Below, one piece after another: positions 11,662-22,208 of a stretch of DNA of 64,000 bases. Location of the stretch: NCBI GenBank assembly GCA_017591395.1, contig WEDG01000293.1:62001-126000 (forward strand), written 5' to 3'. A program made the translations under genes and the position numbers. Numbering within the stretch: the stretch's first letter is position 1; the number at the start of each line of letters is the position of its first letter. This stretch comes from Schistocephalus solidus (lineage: Eukaryota; Platyhelminthes; Cestoda; Diphyllobothriidea; Diphyllobothriidae). Below the pieces are notes generated by a model, which was given only the letters and a program-made list of their open reading frames with translations, was not told the origin of the DNA and made no database searches.

Positions 11662-13700
11662 TTGGATGTGAATGTTTGTACTGATACATTCTACCAAGTT
11701 CTAGGTCCACTCATTTCTCGTTTTGTTCCTCGTAAGAAAATAATTAATGTCAAGGATGAAGTCTACCTCCCTTTATCTTTCCGCCGTAGATTGCCTAGAC
11801 TCTCGCGTCGTTTTCATCGACTAAATGACACTTCCGTCCTGCCATTGATCCAGCAAATCTTTGAACAGGCTAAGAGGCTCTCCGACGAAAAGCAACTAGC
11901 TGAAGAGGTTAACTTTGCGGAAAACTCTTCGTACAATGTTGCAAAACTCTTTTCGCGGACAGTAAAATCGCAGAGAAAAACTCAGTACCCTGTACTTCGA
12001 GATGCTTTTGGAAACCCTATAGCTGACGCTAAGTTGCCGGCTGATAGCTTCAATGCTTTCTTGTCTAGAACTTTCAGTGAACATTCGGTCGCCCCTTTCC
12101 AAACGTCCGGGTTTGGACCGGTAACGTCCTCGAAAACATAACTTTTACCCTCTGGGACGTAACCGTAGCCATTCGGCGTTCTCGCCAATCTTACAGTCCT
12201 GGACCAGATGGCGTCCCGGTCAGCGTTCTAAAGGAGGATGCAAATGATATATTTCCGTCACTTCTGTAAAAGATATTCAATCTTGCTCTTGAAAGTGAAA
12301 CCTTCCCTATTTTATGGAAGGAATCGCAAATTTTGCCTATACCCAAACACGGCCGAACTACGTCATTTGACGACTTTAGGCCAATAAATACACTGCCAGC
12401 AGCCTCGAAGATATTAGAGACCTTGATTAAAGACAAGTTGATGCGTCACCTAACAGAGAATAACCTACTTAATGCGGCTCAGCATGGGTTTCTCGAAAAA
12501 AGATCTTGTGACACCTGCCAGCTCTCTTACTTTGATCATGTGCTACAATCTAGAGATAGTGGTTTTGCAATTTACACCGTTTACTTCTGACTTCACGAAG
12601 GCTTTTGATCGTGTTGACCACGATCTCCTCCTGCTGAAACTTACCTCCTTCGGCATAGGTAACAAGCTTCTGAACTTAATATCCTCCTATTTGAATGATC
12701 GCGCACAACGGGTAAACATTTCCGATGTTATCTCCAACCCCACGCACGTGAGGAGTTGAGTTATTCAGGGTTGTGTACTCGGCCCGCTTCTATTTTGCCT
12801 TTTTGTGAACGATGTTCCTGATTGTTTTCAGTATGGTAGGCCCTTATGTACGCTGATGATTTAAAAGTTTCCTATCGTTATAAACCGGTCGATCGCCACA
12901 TTGTGCTTGAGCTCTTAAACCAATGATCTTCAAGCCTTCGCTCAGTGGTGTCGAACATGGCGCCTTTCGCTCTCTTGGCACAAATGCTCCGTTATGGTTA
13001 GTTGTGACAACCATCAGCCTCATCTAAGCATAGACGGTCATGACTTAAATGTGCCCGGGTTTATAACGGATCTGGGCATATCATATTCTAGTAGTCTTAA
13101 TCTGTCAGAGCACTGCGCCCTGATTGTCTCTAAAGCACGCCAAACCACTGGGTTTATTCTCAGAAATTTTAAAACCCTCAATATTAGGACCAGCCTTTAT
13201 AAAATGTATGTCAGACCTAGTCTGGAATACTGCTCGTTTCTATTTAGCCTTCTGCACGCGGGTGAACGGAGGAAGATAGAATCAGTCCAGCACTTATTTA
13301 CTAAAAGTTTTTATTCTCGAGCACATAAACCTGTACTACTTACAACGCTGTGAGCTTACAAGCCTCGACCCGTTGTGGCTTCGTAGATTACAGAAGGCAC
13401 TATTTTTTACTGTTCAAGCTTTTAAACGGTTTTTACCTTTAACCCCTTACATCCCTGGAGGCAGCTCGACCACTGTCGGCACACCAATCATAGAGATGTA
13501 TTCTTATTTCTTTCCTTTGGCACGCACCGTTAAATACCGTCAGTTTTTTTCGGTAAACGCTATAGCAATCTGGAATAAACTTCGCAGAAGTATTAAAAAT
13601 TCAGCAAAACTATCCTTTGTTTACGAGAGCTGTCACTAGTTTTCTACATTCAGGACACCTTCCGCGAATTTTTGGGTGCTGATTCTCTGGAAGCTCTTTT
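11662..13700 (+). pseudogene. LINE B1 reverse transcriptase, frameshifted
   Basis: The linker (11662-12141) leads into RT segments: SYSPGPDGVPVS (about 12190), LWKESQILPIPKHG, FRPINTLPAASKILE, NAAQHGFLEKRSCDT, DFTKAFDRVDHD (12590-12620), VIQGCVLGPLLFCLFVNDVPD, and YADDLK near 12850. The catalytic YADD is off frame because one base is missing from the FMYADD codons seen in B2 and B3. The C-terminal part (12994-13639) carries LGISYSSSLNLSEHC, KMYVRPSLEYC and the closing FSVNAIAIWNKL. Separate frameshifts and stops split it into at least five pieces. Confidence 0.85.
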
Positions 13701-13947
13701 TCCGTTCTGATGGCGTCCACGGACTCTGAATCCTATGCCGGACTTCATGCTGAAGGCAATATTGCTGGCTCTGCAGTCCGTAATCGGGTTATTCCTCAGT
13801 CTCCAGCTAGCAGCCGCTCGCCGGCATACTTGCTGCTAGTACAGAAGACCAGATCCACAACACCGAAAGGAGAAGTACTACACCGTGCACCTGTGTCAAC
13901 ACTTCCCTGTCCTAAACTTTAATCTGTTCAAAAAGCTGCAGTTTTTT

Positions 13948-13979
13948 CTCCTGAAAATACTTTAAAGAACGATCAGGAG
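13948..13979 (+). repeat. 3' UTR stem-loop of LINE B1
   Basis: CTCCTGA (13948-13954) pairs with TCAGGAG (13973-13979) around an 18-nt loop. The same stem is present in B2 (17412-17465) and B3 (58655-58686) although the loops differ. This suggests a structure used in reverse-transcriptase recognition or RNA maturation (inference). Confidence 0.7.
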
Positions 13980-14028
13980 TTTTTTTCACTGTCAGCTTGA
14001 CCCCCTACTGTATATATCCCTTTTGACC

Positions 14029-14066
14029 TTGCCTGTAAACTGGCAATAAATAAATAAATAAATAAA
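14029..14066 (+). repeat. Terminal hairpin and (TAAA)n tail of LINE B1
   Basis: TTGCC (14029-14033) and GGCAA (14042-14046) form a hairpin around TGTAAACT, immediately followed by five TAAA units (14047-14066). B3 has the same terminal hairpin. B2 has ATGCC/AGCAT, which keeps pairing at the outer position by a double change. A hairpin next to a short tandem tail is typical of CR1-type LINEs. Confidence 0.75.
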
Positions 14067-14067
14067 T

Positions 14068-14225
14068 TAGTCTTCATCCGGCACGAAGCAGTTCACAAGC
14101 TTCTTTGTTCCCCTTTTGATGGCCCTTACAAGGTGCTTCAAAGGATGGACAAGTATTACGTCATTCAGAAGGCTGAGAAGACTGACAAAGTCTCCATGAG
14201 ACGCAAGCCAGCCTACCTTGAATGC
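14068..14225 (+). pseudogene. Gypsy LTR-retrotransposon integrase C-terminal fragment
   Basis: The plus-strand frame from 14071 reads FIRHEAVHKLLCSPFDGPYKVLQR then KVSMRRKPAYLECILP. This is the GPY/F module that ends integrase in Gypsy/Ty3 elements (PYDGPFKVL...V..DRLKPA). It is open for about 50 codons, has no neighbours of its own, and is cut on its 5' side by the tail of LINE B1. A direct repeat of CATCCTGCCGC follows it. Only this last piece of pol is present. Confidence 0.75.
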
Positions 14226-14307
14226 ATCCTGCCGCCCGTTGTTCCATGCATCCTGCCGCACTGTTACATCAATTTTTGAATAGTCATACACTTGCTCCCT
14301 TACAACT

Positions 14308-14460
14308 GTGAGGCAGATTGACCACTTTCGGCGCAGCAGTCAACGTAATGTCTTTTTATTTCTTCCATCAGCTCGTACAGTAAAGTATTATCGTTTCTTT
14401 TCGGTAAATGCCATAGCCATATGGCATAAACTATGCCATAATAAAAAATCTTTTAGACTG
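14308..14460 (+). pseudogene. Fragment B4: C-terminal end of a CR1-like LINE RT
   Basis: The frame reads RQIDHFRRSSQRNVFLFLPSARTVKYYRFFSVNAIAIWHKL, the same end as B1 (13480-13600) and B3. It is about 150 bp long and runs directly into LINE C1, so it is a remnant trapped between other insertions. Confidence 0.75.
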
Positions 14461-15899
14461 TCTTCACCCAAGAGCCTAATATTATTGCTGCTCTTCCACC
14501 CGTTTGTCAACCAATGTTCACCCCACCTTTCCCATCCTCCTCCACCTCCCCCTCATCCACAACAGCGGACCTTGACCAAAACTTTTCACTGGCCGTAGTT
14601 AGAACCAAATTACTTCGTAAAAAGCTTGCCAAGTCACCTGGGCCGTATAGAATTCTTGCATTATCTCTTCGAGAACTTGCTGAAGCAACTGTGTAAATCA
14701 CTGTCCATCATTTTCCTACAGTACTTAAAGAAAGCAAACTACCGGAAGAGTGGAAGTGTGCCTCCATCGCCCCAATCTATAAAGGAGGGTCACGACTGGA
14801 CTGTGAAAATTACCGCCCTGTCAGTTTAATTTTCATAGCGTGTAAAATAATGGAGCGTATTATAAAGAGGCATTTAATGCGCTATCTGGAAACAACCAAA
14901 TGGTATTCGCTGTCCAACACGGCTTTCGTCCAGGACGTTCCTGTCTCACGAGTGCCCTTCAGTCGCACGAAGAATGGACAAAGGCCACACATAAGGGTTA
15001 TTCAGTAGATTTTATATTTTTTAATTCAAGAAGGCCTTTGATAGCGCACCATACAGGCTTCTTTTACAGAAGGTGTTGGACGTAGGAATTCGAGGAAAAC
15101 TTTTCAATTAGATCAAGATTTTTTTGTCTTTTAGAGTACAGAGAATTTTTTCGGAAAATCTAGCTCGGAATTGGCATAAGTAGAAAGTGGTGTTCCACAG
15201 GGTTCGTTTTTGGGCCCCTGACTCTTTCTAATCTCTGCGACCGACTGTCTCAATGACCTAGATTGTGAAGCTGCCATGTTTGCAGATGCCACAAAAATAT
15301 GGACTGAAGTCAACTGCACTGACGATGCAAAAGGGTTCCAATCGAATATCAACAAAGTAACTGCCTGGTTGGCCAGGTGGCTTCTTAAGTTTAATGTTTC
15401 CAAGTCTGTGATCCTACACGTAAGCGCCGGTTGAAAAGTATCTCGGAAATTTTATTAATGGCACTGCATTAAAAGAGTTGGAAACATACAAAGATCTGGG
15501 CATGTGGAAAACTGCGAATTTGATGCCCATAGAACACTGTAAGAAAGCAGTCCAGAAGGCAACATGTACACTGCATTGAATCAGACGTACATTTGAGATA
15601 TTCCCCTCTGATCCCTCCAGAAAAGTCTTCGGCGTCTTCATAAGACCACATTTAAATTACGGAATAGCAGCCTGGATACCGTGGACGAAGAAATATGTTG
15701 ACCTCCTTGAACAGGTGCAACGGAGAGCAACGAAGATGGTCGATAATCTTAAGACTTTACCGTACGAAGACAGATTGAACATGCTTGACTTATTTCATCT
15801 TTCCTACAGGCACTTACGGTGTAGCCTGCTCTGGACATTTCAGATTATCCTGGGCCATGATTACTCCCTGAGATCGGAGGATTTCTTCACGTTTGCCTG
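14461..15899 (+). pseudogene. CR1-like LINE C1, reverse transcriptase part (5' truncated)
   Basis: The element enters at the linker before the RT (TVFTQEPN..., then PMFTPPFPSSSTSPSSTT) and continues through AKSPGP, a KGGS..DCENYRPVSL-like motif (about 14790-14830), MERIIKRHLMRYL, HGFRPGRSCLTSALQSHEEW (about 14910-14985), the AFD region, a Y/F-A-D-x equivalent near 15280 now reading FADATKIW, and the thumb VQRRATKMV (15715). Stops and shifts break it throughout. The closest relative is C2 (31090-32305, minus). A solo LTR interrupts it at 15900, and the last piece resumes at 16421. Confidence 0.8.
15896..15899. repeat. Left target-site duplication of solo LTR (CCTG)
   Basis: CCTG here matches CCTG at 16421-16424. 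Removing the LTR and one CCTG joins FFTFAC to TTHLRGH in frame. Confidence 0.8.
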
Positions 15900-16420
15900 T
15901 GTAGCGACCGAGGACTTCGAGGTTGGCACACACATGGGCGAGTAACGCACCTGTAGTCGTTATTAGACGATGCGCGTATTGAACAGGGTCTCTAAGCACC
16001 ATGCCGATCACTCAAACGCAACAGTCATTTGAAGCAATGGCAGAAATGTCGGAAATGGATTTTACTAGTAAGAAGGATATAAGGTATGAAAGGGCGCAAT
16101 AGAAAATAAAGGTGGGAGCATTAAATGAAGCGATATACCTTTTGGAGTGGGGGGATTATGTCATGTCTGTTAGGTAACCGATGGGGAGTACAACGCTGTG
16201 GACAACTGAAGGGTCGGGACGAGGGGATGCTGACATTGAACGGAGGATAACGATACGATAAGCGGTGACGGTAATCGTGGGGACGGGGGTTAGCGTTCGA
16301 GAGTGGAAGGGCATACCGGCATCTTCACCGACATTCCATCACTCCATTCCCATCCGGAATCCAAGCGAAAAGTGCTCCCAGTTCATTCAAACAATTCTGT
16401 TGGAACTGTGGTTCGCTACA
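15900..16420 (-). mobile_element. Solo LTR (521 bp) inserted in LINE C1
   Basis: On the minus strand it starts TGTAGCGAACCAC and ends GGTCGCTACA, so the ends are TG...CA with an 8-bp inverted terminal match (TGTAGCGA/TCGCTACA). It is flanked by a 4-bp duplication, CCTG. The interior matches the LTR units at 62519-63080 and 63180-63684, including GGGAGCACTTTTCGC, CTTCCACTCTC.AACGCT and CCTCGAAGTCCTCGGTCGCTACA. No internal region remains, as expected after LTR-LTR recombination. Frames inside it, including parts of 16265-16549, are not genes. Confidence 0.9.
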
Positions 16421-16560
16421 CCTGCACAACTCATCTACGTGGTCATGCTTACAAGGTCAATATTTAACGCACGCGAGTGGGCCTCAGAAATATTTTTCAG
16501 CCAACGGGTGGTAGGACCTTGGAACTCGTTACGAAGCGAGACGGTGTAATGGGCCCGTAC
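16421..16560 (+). pseudogene. LINE C1, RT C-terminal end after the solo LTR
   Basis: The sequence resumes with ACTTHLRGHAYKV, then, after a frame change, FFSQRVVGPWNSL. This matches the ending of D2 (LRGHPIKLRVTG...FFFSNRVIKAWNAMP). From about 16560 the match fades into a 3' UTR. Confidence 0.75.
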
Positions 16561-17344
16561 TAGATGCGCGATGAATCCAAATTAAGGACGCCCAAGTAAG
16601 AACAAGAAAATTGGCAAAGTGAAAAGTTTAGGGATTATTTGAAACTAGAGTTGGTATTCTATTGGGGGCTTGGTCCTGTAAGGATCCTTTGGTGGGGATT
16701 GGCTGTCCTGTGGAGATCTTCGAGAGGTCCGTAGGAGAAGGAAAGGCGATGGCTGGAGAAGCGTCTGAGAGCGGTCTCCGGTCCAAAGTGATGAGCCTCA
16801 GTTCTCCTCGGTATTTATGTCATGTTCTCCAGACGATTTGATAGGTTAACATAGAATAGACCAATGGGTAGGCGTAAATCATACATTGTAGATCGAAAAG
16901 AGCCAATAGGATACTCAATACAGTTTTTATAGACTTCCGGGCTTGATTGGTAGTTACGTTTTTACAGGTATTGAAAATATAGGCTTCCCGACTTTTCCAG
17001 GGGCCAATAGCATTAACGGTTAACAGTGACACAAGCCAATAGGACTAGAGAATTGACATGAAAACTTGTGCATGCTAGCCAATGGGAGCGTTCATTCCTG
17101 GCGCTAGTAATCTGCTAGTAATCTTAGCTACTATAGAAAATTGAGAAACTTTGATTCCATCTTTACAACGGTTACCGATGACAGCCTTTCTTATGTTAAA
17201 TGAAGGCTTAATGACGACTCTCACAAGAGGATTACTTAAAACCAGCCTTTTAAAATCTTTCAAGCTGTACCTTTCTTCCACATTTTTGCCTATAATTGTG
17301 AAAACTCATTCGAAGATATAAAAATAATAATAAAAGTTGTATTT
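16561..17344. other. LINE C1 3' region and unassigned DNA with five CCAAT motifs
   Basis: No gene is recognised. The notable feature is five CCAAT pentamers on the plus strand at 16861, 16903, 17004, 17036 and 17079, four in the context CCAATRGG, within 223 bp. Each sits in a similar AGCCAATRGG-like block, so this may be a decayed short tandem repeat or a promoter relic. Confidence 0.4.
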
Positions 17345-17364
17345 AATGCTGGTTTACAGGCATT
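17345..17364 (-). repeat. Terminal hairpin of LINE B2
   Basis: AATGC and GCATT pair around the TGTAAACC-type loop shared with B1 and B3. The outer pair is swapped relative to those copies (A-T for T-A), a compensatory change. Confidence 0.65.
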
Positions 17365-17411
17365 GTCAGATGAAATATTCAGTGGGTAGTGGCTGGCAGT
17401 GAAAAAAAAAA

Positions 17412-17465
17412 CTCCTGAATATATATCATTATAAGTGTTTTTCCTATCTTTATGTTATTCAGGAG
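17412..17465 (-). repeat. 3' UTR stem-loop of LINE B2
   Basis: CTCCTGAAT (17412-17420) pairs with ATTCAGGAG (17457-17465), nine pairs. The 36-nt loop is unrelated in sequence to that of B1 and B3, yet the stem is kept. Confidence 0.7.
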
Positions 17466-17771
17466 AAAAACTGCCGCCTGTAAGGATGATAGCATTTCAG
17501 ATCAGGGAAGGGCTAACGCAATTGCAGTCTGTATGCAGTCTCTCTGTCTTTGCTAGGAACTGGGATTCTGCCCCAGGCAAGAAAGCATCCGTGTACGGTT
17601 GCTCACGGTCTGCCGAAGAAGTCAACGGGTGCAGGCTGCAGAAACGGTGCCGTATCCCTCAAGGTAACACCTGGGATCGGGTTCAGATGCCGCGCACTCC
17701 GTCGAACAGGAAAACAGATTCTACCGTGTCGGTGCCCAGAATTCTTGGAAACTGTTCTGAATGCAAAAAAA

Positions 17772-19375
17772 CTAGTAATAGTTTATCTTAAACAAAGAAT
17801 AACTCCGCTGGGCTTTTATATTATGGGGAAGTTTTTTCCACATGGCCATGGCGTTTACCGAAAAGAACCGTCGATACTTAACTGTGCGAGCTAATGGAAG
17901 CAATAAAAAGACATTGCGATGACTGCTGCGTCGAGGATGGTCAAGCTGCCTCACAGTGATAAGGGGATTAAATATACGATTATTCAAAAACTTAAACAGC
18001 AAAAAGAGTCCCTTCTGCACTCGGCGAAACCATAAGGATCAATGTTGACAAACCCACAGCGTTCTTGATACGACAGATTACGATGCTCCAACGATAAAAT
18101 TCTTTTTCGTGAAGAAGTTCTGGACCGATTCTATTTTCTTCCGTTCGCTAGCGCGCAGAAGGCTAAATATAAACGAGCAGTATTCCAGACCAGGTCTAAC
18201 GTACATTTTATAAAGGCGGAGTCTAATATCAAAAGTTTTAAAATTTCGGAGGATAAACCCGGCAGTTCTTCGTGCTTTGGAGACAATCAGGGCGCAATGC
18301 TCTGAAAGATTGAGACCATTGGAATATTATATGCCCAGGTCCTTAACAATGCCAGGTAAATTTATATCGTGGCCATCGATGCTTAGATGAGGCTGAGGGT
18401 TGTCACCGACAACCATAACGGAACATTTGTGCAAAGAAAGGGAAAGGCGCCATGTGCAGCACCACTGGGCAAAGGCCTCGAGATCATTTTTAATAGATCA
18501 AGCACGGTGTCGCGATCTGCCGGCTTGTATCGATAGGGAAATTTTAAATCGTCGGCATACATAAAGGGCCTACCATTTCGAAATAAACCTGGCACATCAC
18601 TGACAAAAAGACAAAATAAAAGCGGGCCTAGCACACTACCCTGAATAACTGCCCTCCTCACACGTGCCGAGTTTGAGATAGCATTGGAGATCTTAAAATG
18701 TTGTGTACGAGAGCTCAGGTAAGAAGATATCAAGCTCAGAAGTTTACCACATATACCGAAAGAGGAGAGTTTCAGGAGAAGAAGGGCATGGTCAACACGA
18801 TCGAAGGCCTTGGTGAAATCGAAATAGACTATATAAAGTGCAAAGCCATTATCCCTAGATTGTAGAACATGATCAAAGTAAGAGAGCTGGCATGTGTCAC
18901 AAGACCTTGTTTTGAGGAACCCATGCTGGGCTGCACTCAATAGGTTATTCTCTGTTAAATGATACATCATCTTATCTTTGATCAAGGTCTCCAGGATTTT
19001 TGAAGCTGCGGACAGTGTGTTGATTGGTCTAAAATCGTCAAATGACGTAGATTGGCCGTGTTTGGGGATAGGTAGAATGTGCGATTCGTTCCATACACTG
19101 GGAAAGGTTTAACTTTCAAGAGCTAGATTAAATATCTTACATAGAAGTGACGGGAAAATATCATTAGCATCCGCCTTTATAATACTGATCGGTACGCTAT
19201 CTGGTCCAGGACTATAAGATTGACGAAAACGTCGAATGGCTACGGTTACGTCCCAGAGGGTAAAAGTTATGGTCTCGAGGACGGCACCGGTCCAAACCTG
19301 GATGAGCGGAGGGGGAGCGTTCGAATTTTCAATAAATATTCTGGACAAGAAAACGTTAAAACTATCAGCCGTCAA
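17772..19375 (-). pseudogene. LINE B2 reverse transcriptase, broken
   Basis: The best open piece is 18985-18383 (200 codons): KDKMMYHLTENNLLSAAQHGF, SCDTCQLSYFDHVLQS, YFDFTKAFDRVDHALLLLKL, VIQGSVLGPLLFCLFVSDVPG, and the intact catalytic FMYADDLK. Upstream, 19375-19109 holds SYSPGPDSVPISIIKADANDIF. Downstream, 18020-17772 gives the C-terminal RTVKYRRFFSVNAMAMWKKLP. The pieces are separated by stops and frameshifts, and the middle (18040-18380) carries the LGI..SSSLNLSEHC region in decayed form. Confidence 0.85.
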
Positions 19376-19512
19376 TTTGTGATCAACTACAGGATTGCCA
19401 ACGGAGTACAGTAGTACGGGATTGGTTCTTATTGCGCATGAAAAAAGTTTCGCTACATTTAACGAACGGTTTTCGACATATTTGACCTCTTCGGCTAGCC
19501 GTTTTTCTTCGG

Positions 19513-20691
19513 TTAGCCTCTTGGCCTGCTCAAAAAAATACGGTGAATCAAGGGCAGAACGGAAATGTCGTTTTGCAAATGGAATCGACGAGAGAGTTTA
19601 CGCAACCTACGGCGAAAAGATAAAGGGAGATAAACCTCATCCGTGACATTAATTAATTTCTTACGGGGAGCAAAACGAGAAATAAGTGAATCTAAAACTC
19701 CGTAAAGCATACCAGTACAGGTGTTCACATCCTGACACATAAAGAAATTAGACCAGTCGTGGGAGTTAAGATGTATCAATAATTCTGTCGAAAGCGCTAA
19801 TCGAAAATCAAAGAAAAAGCTATATTTTTTGGAAAGCGTTTCATCGGTTTCGAGTTGCGGTTTAGAAACAACGATATCATGGTCTGAGCTCCGAAGTGGA
19901 CCTAATGATGACACTGTCAAAGGCAGGCAACCTCTGCAGAAGATTAGATCAAGTATGCTTGATCCTCGGGTAGGGAAGTCAACAACCTGGGTCCACATGC
20001 CAATATCTACGGCCTCGAGAAAGTCCTCGAACTTTATGGGGCCGGAGGGGACCGGAAACTAGCGAATGTCAGGAAGGTTGAAATCACCAGCAATTAAGCA
20101 ATACTTAAAATGTAAGTCAACTGTGGCATGGAAGGCTTGTGAGAGACAAAGATCGAAATCCTCACTGGTATTGGGCGGGCGATAGACACAGCCAATGAGT
20201 AAAGAGTTCCTATTTTTTAAGGTAATTTGAAGCCAGCAGCTCTCGTCAACCGCAGTAAATTGTGGATGATATAAGGTCCGAAATGCCAGCGCTTTTTTAA
20301 TATAGATACAACTTCCTCCGCCACGACTGTCACTGCGATCATTTCGAGTACAAGTATAACCTATAAGAGAGAGTTCGGGGTCGGCTACGGAAGGTGTTGC
20401 CCATGTTTCAGTTACTATAACGATATCTGGACAGTGGACAAAGACTAGAGTCTGTAGCAGGGGCATTTTATTGAGCAAGGATCTGGCATTTAGAACGAAC
20501 AGTTTTAGTGGGCAAGGTGGTTGTATTTTAGGGAGAGCGGCTAATTCATCCAGTGGTTCACGGGCCACTGAAAATAGGGGGCGAGTTCTTCCGCCCTGTA
20601 CTGGAAAAAAGGTGGGATCATACGCGCCTGATGTGGGTGAAGCGGAGTAAAATATGGAGTTGGAAATGACAGACAGGGGAACTGAGCACAA
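19513..20691 (-). pseudogene. LINE B2 endonuclease and linker, one stop apart
   Basis: The endonuclease opens in 20691-20059 with LKLFVLNARSLLNK, VTETWATP, RGGGSCIYI, VYRPPN and CLIAGDFNLPDIR, then a TAG. It resumes at 19998-19513 with DFPTRGSSILDLIF, RSSDHDIVV and the linker FAPRKKLINVTDEVYLPLSFRRRL. The catalytic Glu, Asp and His are all readable, so the domain is nearly whole apart from the break near 20059. It is preceded by a Pro-rich segment rather than the B1/B3-type ORF1 core. Confidence 0.82.
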
Positions 20692-20699
20692 CTGCTAGA

Positions 20700-21430
20700 T
20701 ATTGGGGCATGACCGGGAAATCCCTGGACAGGATACTGCAAAGTATTACTATTAAGGTGACAAAGAAGGTCAGGTGAGTCTAGTAGTCCAGCAGGACCCT
20801 TCGTATTGAGAGACAACTGGGGAAACGACCGTAGAGAAAATGGGCTGCGGGGTGGGGGATGCAATGTTGTGAGTGGCACAGAAGCACTATTTTTGGGCGA
20901 GAATGCTTGTATGTTTCGTTAATCGGCCTCAGTATGAGGTCTGGGTGAAAGCTGGAAATTCGATGTTGTTGGGATGGGGATGTTTTTTGGCGAAATAGGC
21001 GATCGTAACGGAGTAGTTTTCGTGGAGAGGCTAAATTTTTGCGGTTTTCTAGTGGTTGAGACTTTAGCCGGACTTGTCTTTGAGCTAGAAATCTGCGTTG
21101 GTTTACCAGGAGTAACTGGTAAACTTGGTATGGTATGGTAATAGGAGGAGTACTGCCGTCTTGAGAACGAAAAAAACGGAAGTTCTGTTTTCTTGGGATC
21201 CCAAAAGATTAATCAAGGTCGGTTTCCGTGCAGAGTTAGCTGGGGATTCAGATGGCGAAGCCGTAGATGAAATTGGAGGCGATTTTTTCAAATGGCAACA
21301 GCGGTAGTCATTTTTCTGTTGCTTGTTGACAATTTAAACTTTTTCAGTTTTCTCTGCATTGGGGTGAGGTCAGGGGAAACCGAGGAATGCCATTTTCGAC
21401 AAAATTCTCTACTAATCTCCTTCCTAGAGA
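20700..21430 (-). pseudogene. ORF1-like region of LINE B2, broken
   Basis: Read on the minus strand it is Ser/Pro/Lys-rich with several stops: SREFCRKWHSSVSPDLTPMQ near 21400, SSKTSPAKVSTTRKPQKFSL near 21050, and a proline-rich stretch at 20879-20541. I recognise no domain. Position before the endonuclease is the only reason to call it ORF1. The 5' boundary at ~21430 is approximate. Confidence 0.4.
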
Positions 21431-22208
21431 GTATGAAGTCAACTTATATCAAGGAAAAGAGCGTGAATAATATGGGGGCATTACGACTGAGCGAGTGGAG
21501 TCGTTTAGCATACGCGACTCGGAATCCCAAGCCACTGCTTTGAGTCAAAACGTTTTAAATGTACACTATTTTATCTATTTGACGGCGCCCAAGCAGTGCC
21601 AAATCAATATACCTATTTATTTATATGCAATAATAACTTTTTATTGATAGGATCATCAAGGGCGATGCCTATAATCCTTCAAAATATACAAATATCTCTT
21701 AGTTTTGCCCTCTATCTATTGTTTATTGAACGTCCCTCTGTATCGCCGGCGGTTTCAGTCACACCTGACTCTTCACCGGATCACTTGATACCTTATTTAA
21801 ATGAAACTTTCGACGTTATCACATCTCCAAGCAGTGATATTAGCCCTAAAGATAATTCCAGTTTTAATAGAAAGCTTAAATCTAAGTGAAATGATTGGCT
21901 TGAATTAGAATCATAATCAACACGCAGACCAGAGACTAAGACTGAGTTTAAAAAAATGTGTCAAATCTGCGAGGACCACCACACTGGTCTCCGCTGTTCA
22001 ACCTAATAAGCCTTGCTATTTACCCGGGAAAGCTAAGTATGCTCTTATCAAAGTTATAGAATTAAAAATGTCCATAAAATTAGGAAACCTGCGTACGCTC
22101 CACATATTCATTACATGCTCAAAATCTCAATGGCAATTTTACCAATCCAACAATTTTCTGGCTCGCCAATTAAGTAGACCCATTCCGTATACTAACAGTT
22201 TAACAAAA
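21431..22208. other. Unassigned DNA
   Basis: An open plus-strand frame at 21596-21889 (97 codons) has a Ser/Pro/Asp-rich second half (SVTPDSSPDHLIPYLNET) and is followed by CQICEDHHTGLRC in another frame. This could be a decayed ORF1 fragment; there is no firm match. Confidence 0.3.

Larger units (their letters stand above)
9600..14066 (+). mobile_element. CR1-like LINE copy B1, nearly full length, decayed
   Basis: A non-LTR retrotransposon that moved by target-primed reverse transcription. In order it holds an ORF1-like region (9612-10712), an AP endonuclease (10828-11619), a linker and reverse transcriptase (11662-13700), a 3' UTR with two hairpins, and a (TAAA)n tail ending at 14066. Two further long copies of the family (B2, B3) lie on the other strand. 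The 5' boundary is uncertain because no flanking duplication was identified. The tail abuts a Gypsy integrase fragment (14068 on), so B1 probably inserted there. Several stops and frameshifts make it non-autonomous. Confidence 0.85.
17345..21430 (-). mobile_element. CR1-like LINE copy B2, long, diverged subfamily
   Basis: This minus-strand element has its 3' end near 17345 and parts in order: ORF1-like region (about 20700-21430), endonuclease (20691-19870), linker (19870-19400), RT (19375-17772) and 3' UTR (17771-17345). The coding parts align with B1 and B3, but the 3' UTR and the region before the endonuclease differ strongly, so it is a separate subfamily. The region before the endonuclease is Pro/Ser-rich instead of the VIKGVPES type. 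The tail is AT-rich rather than clean TAAA units. Many stops make it inactive. Confidence 0.82.
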
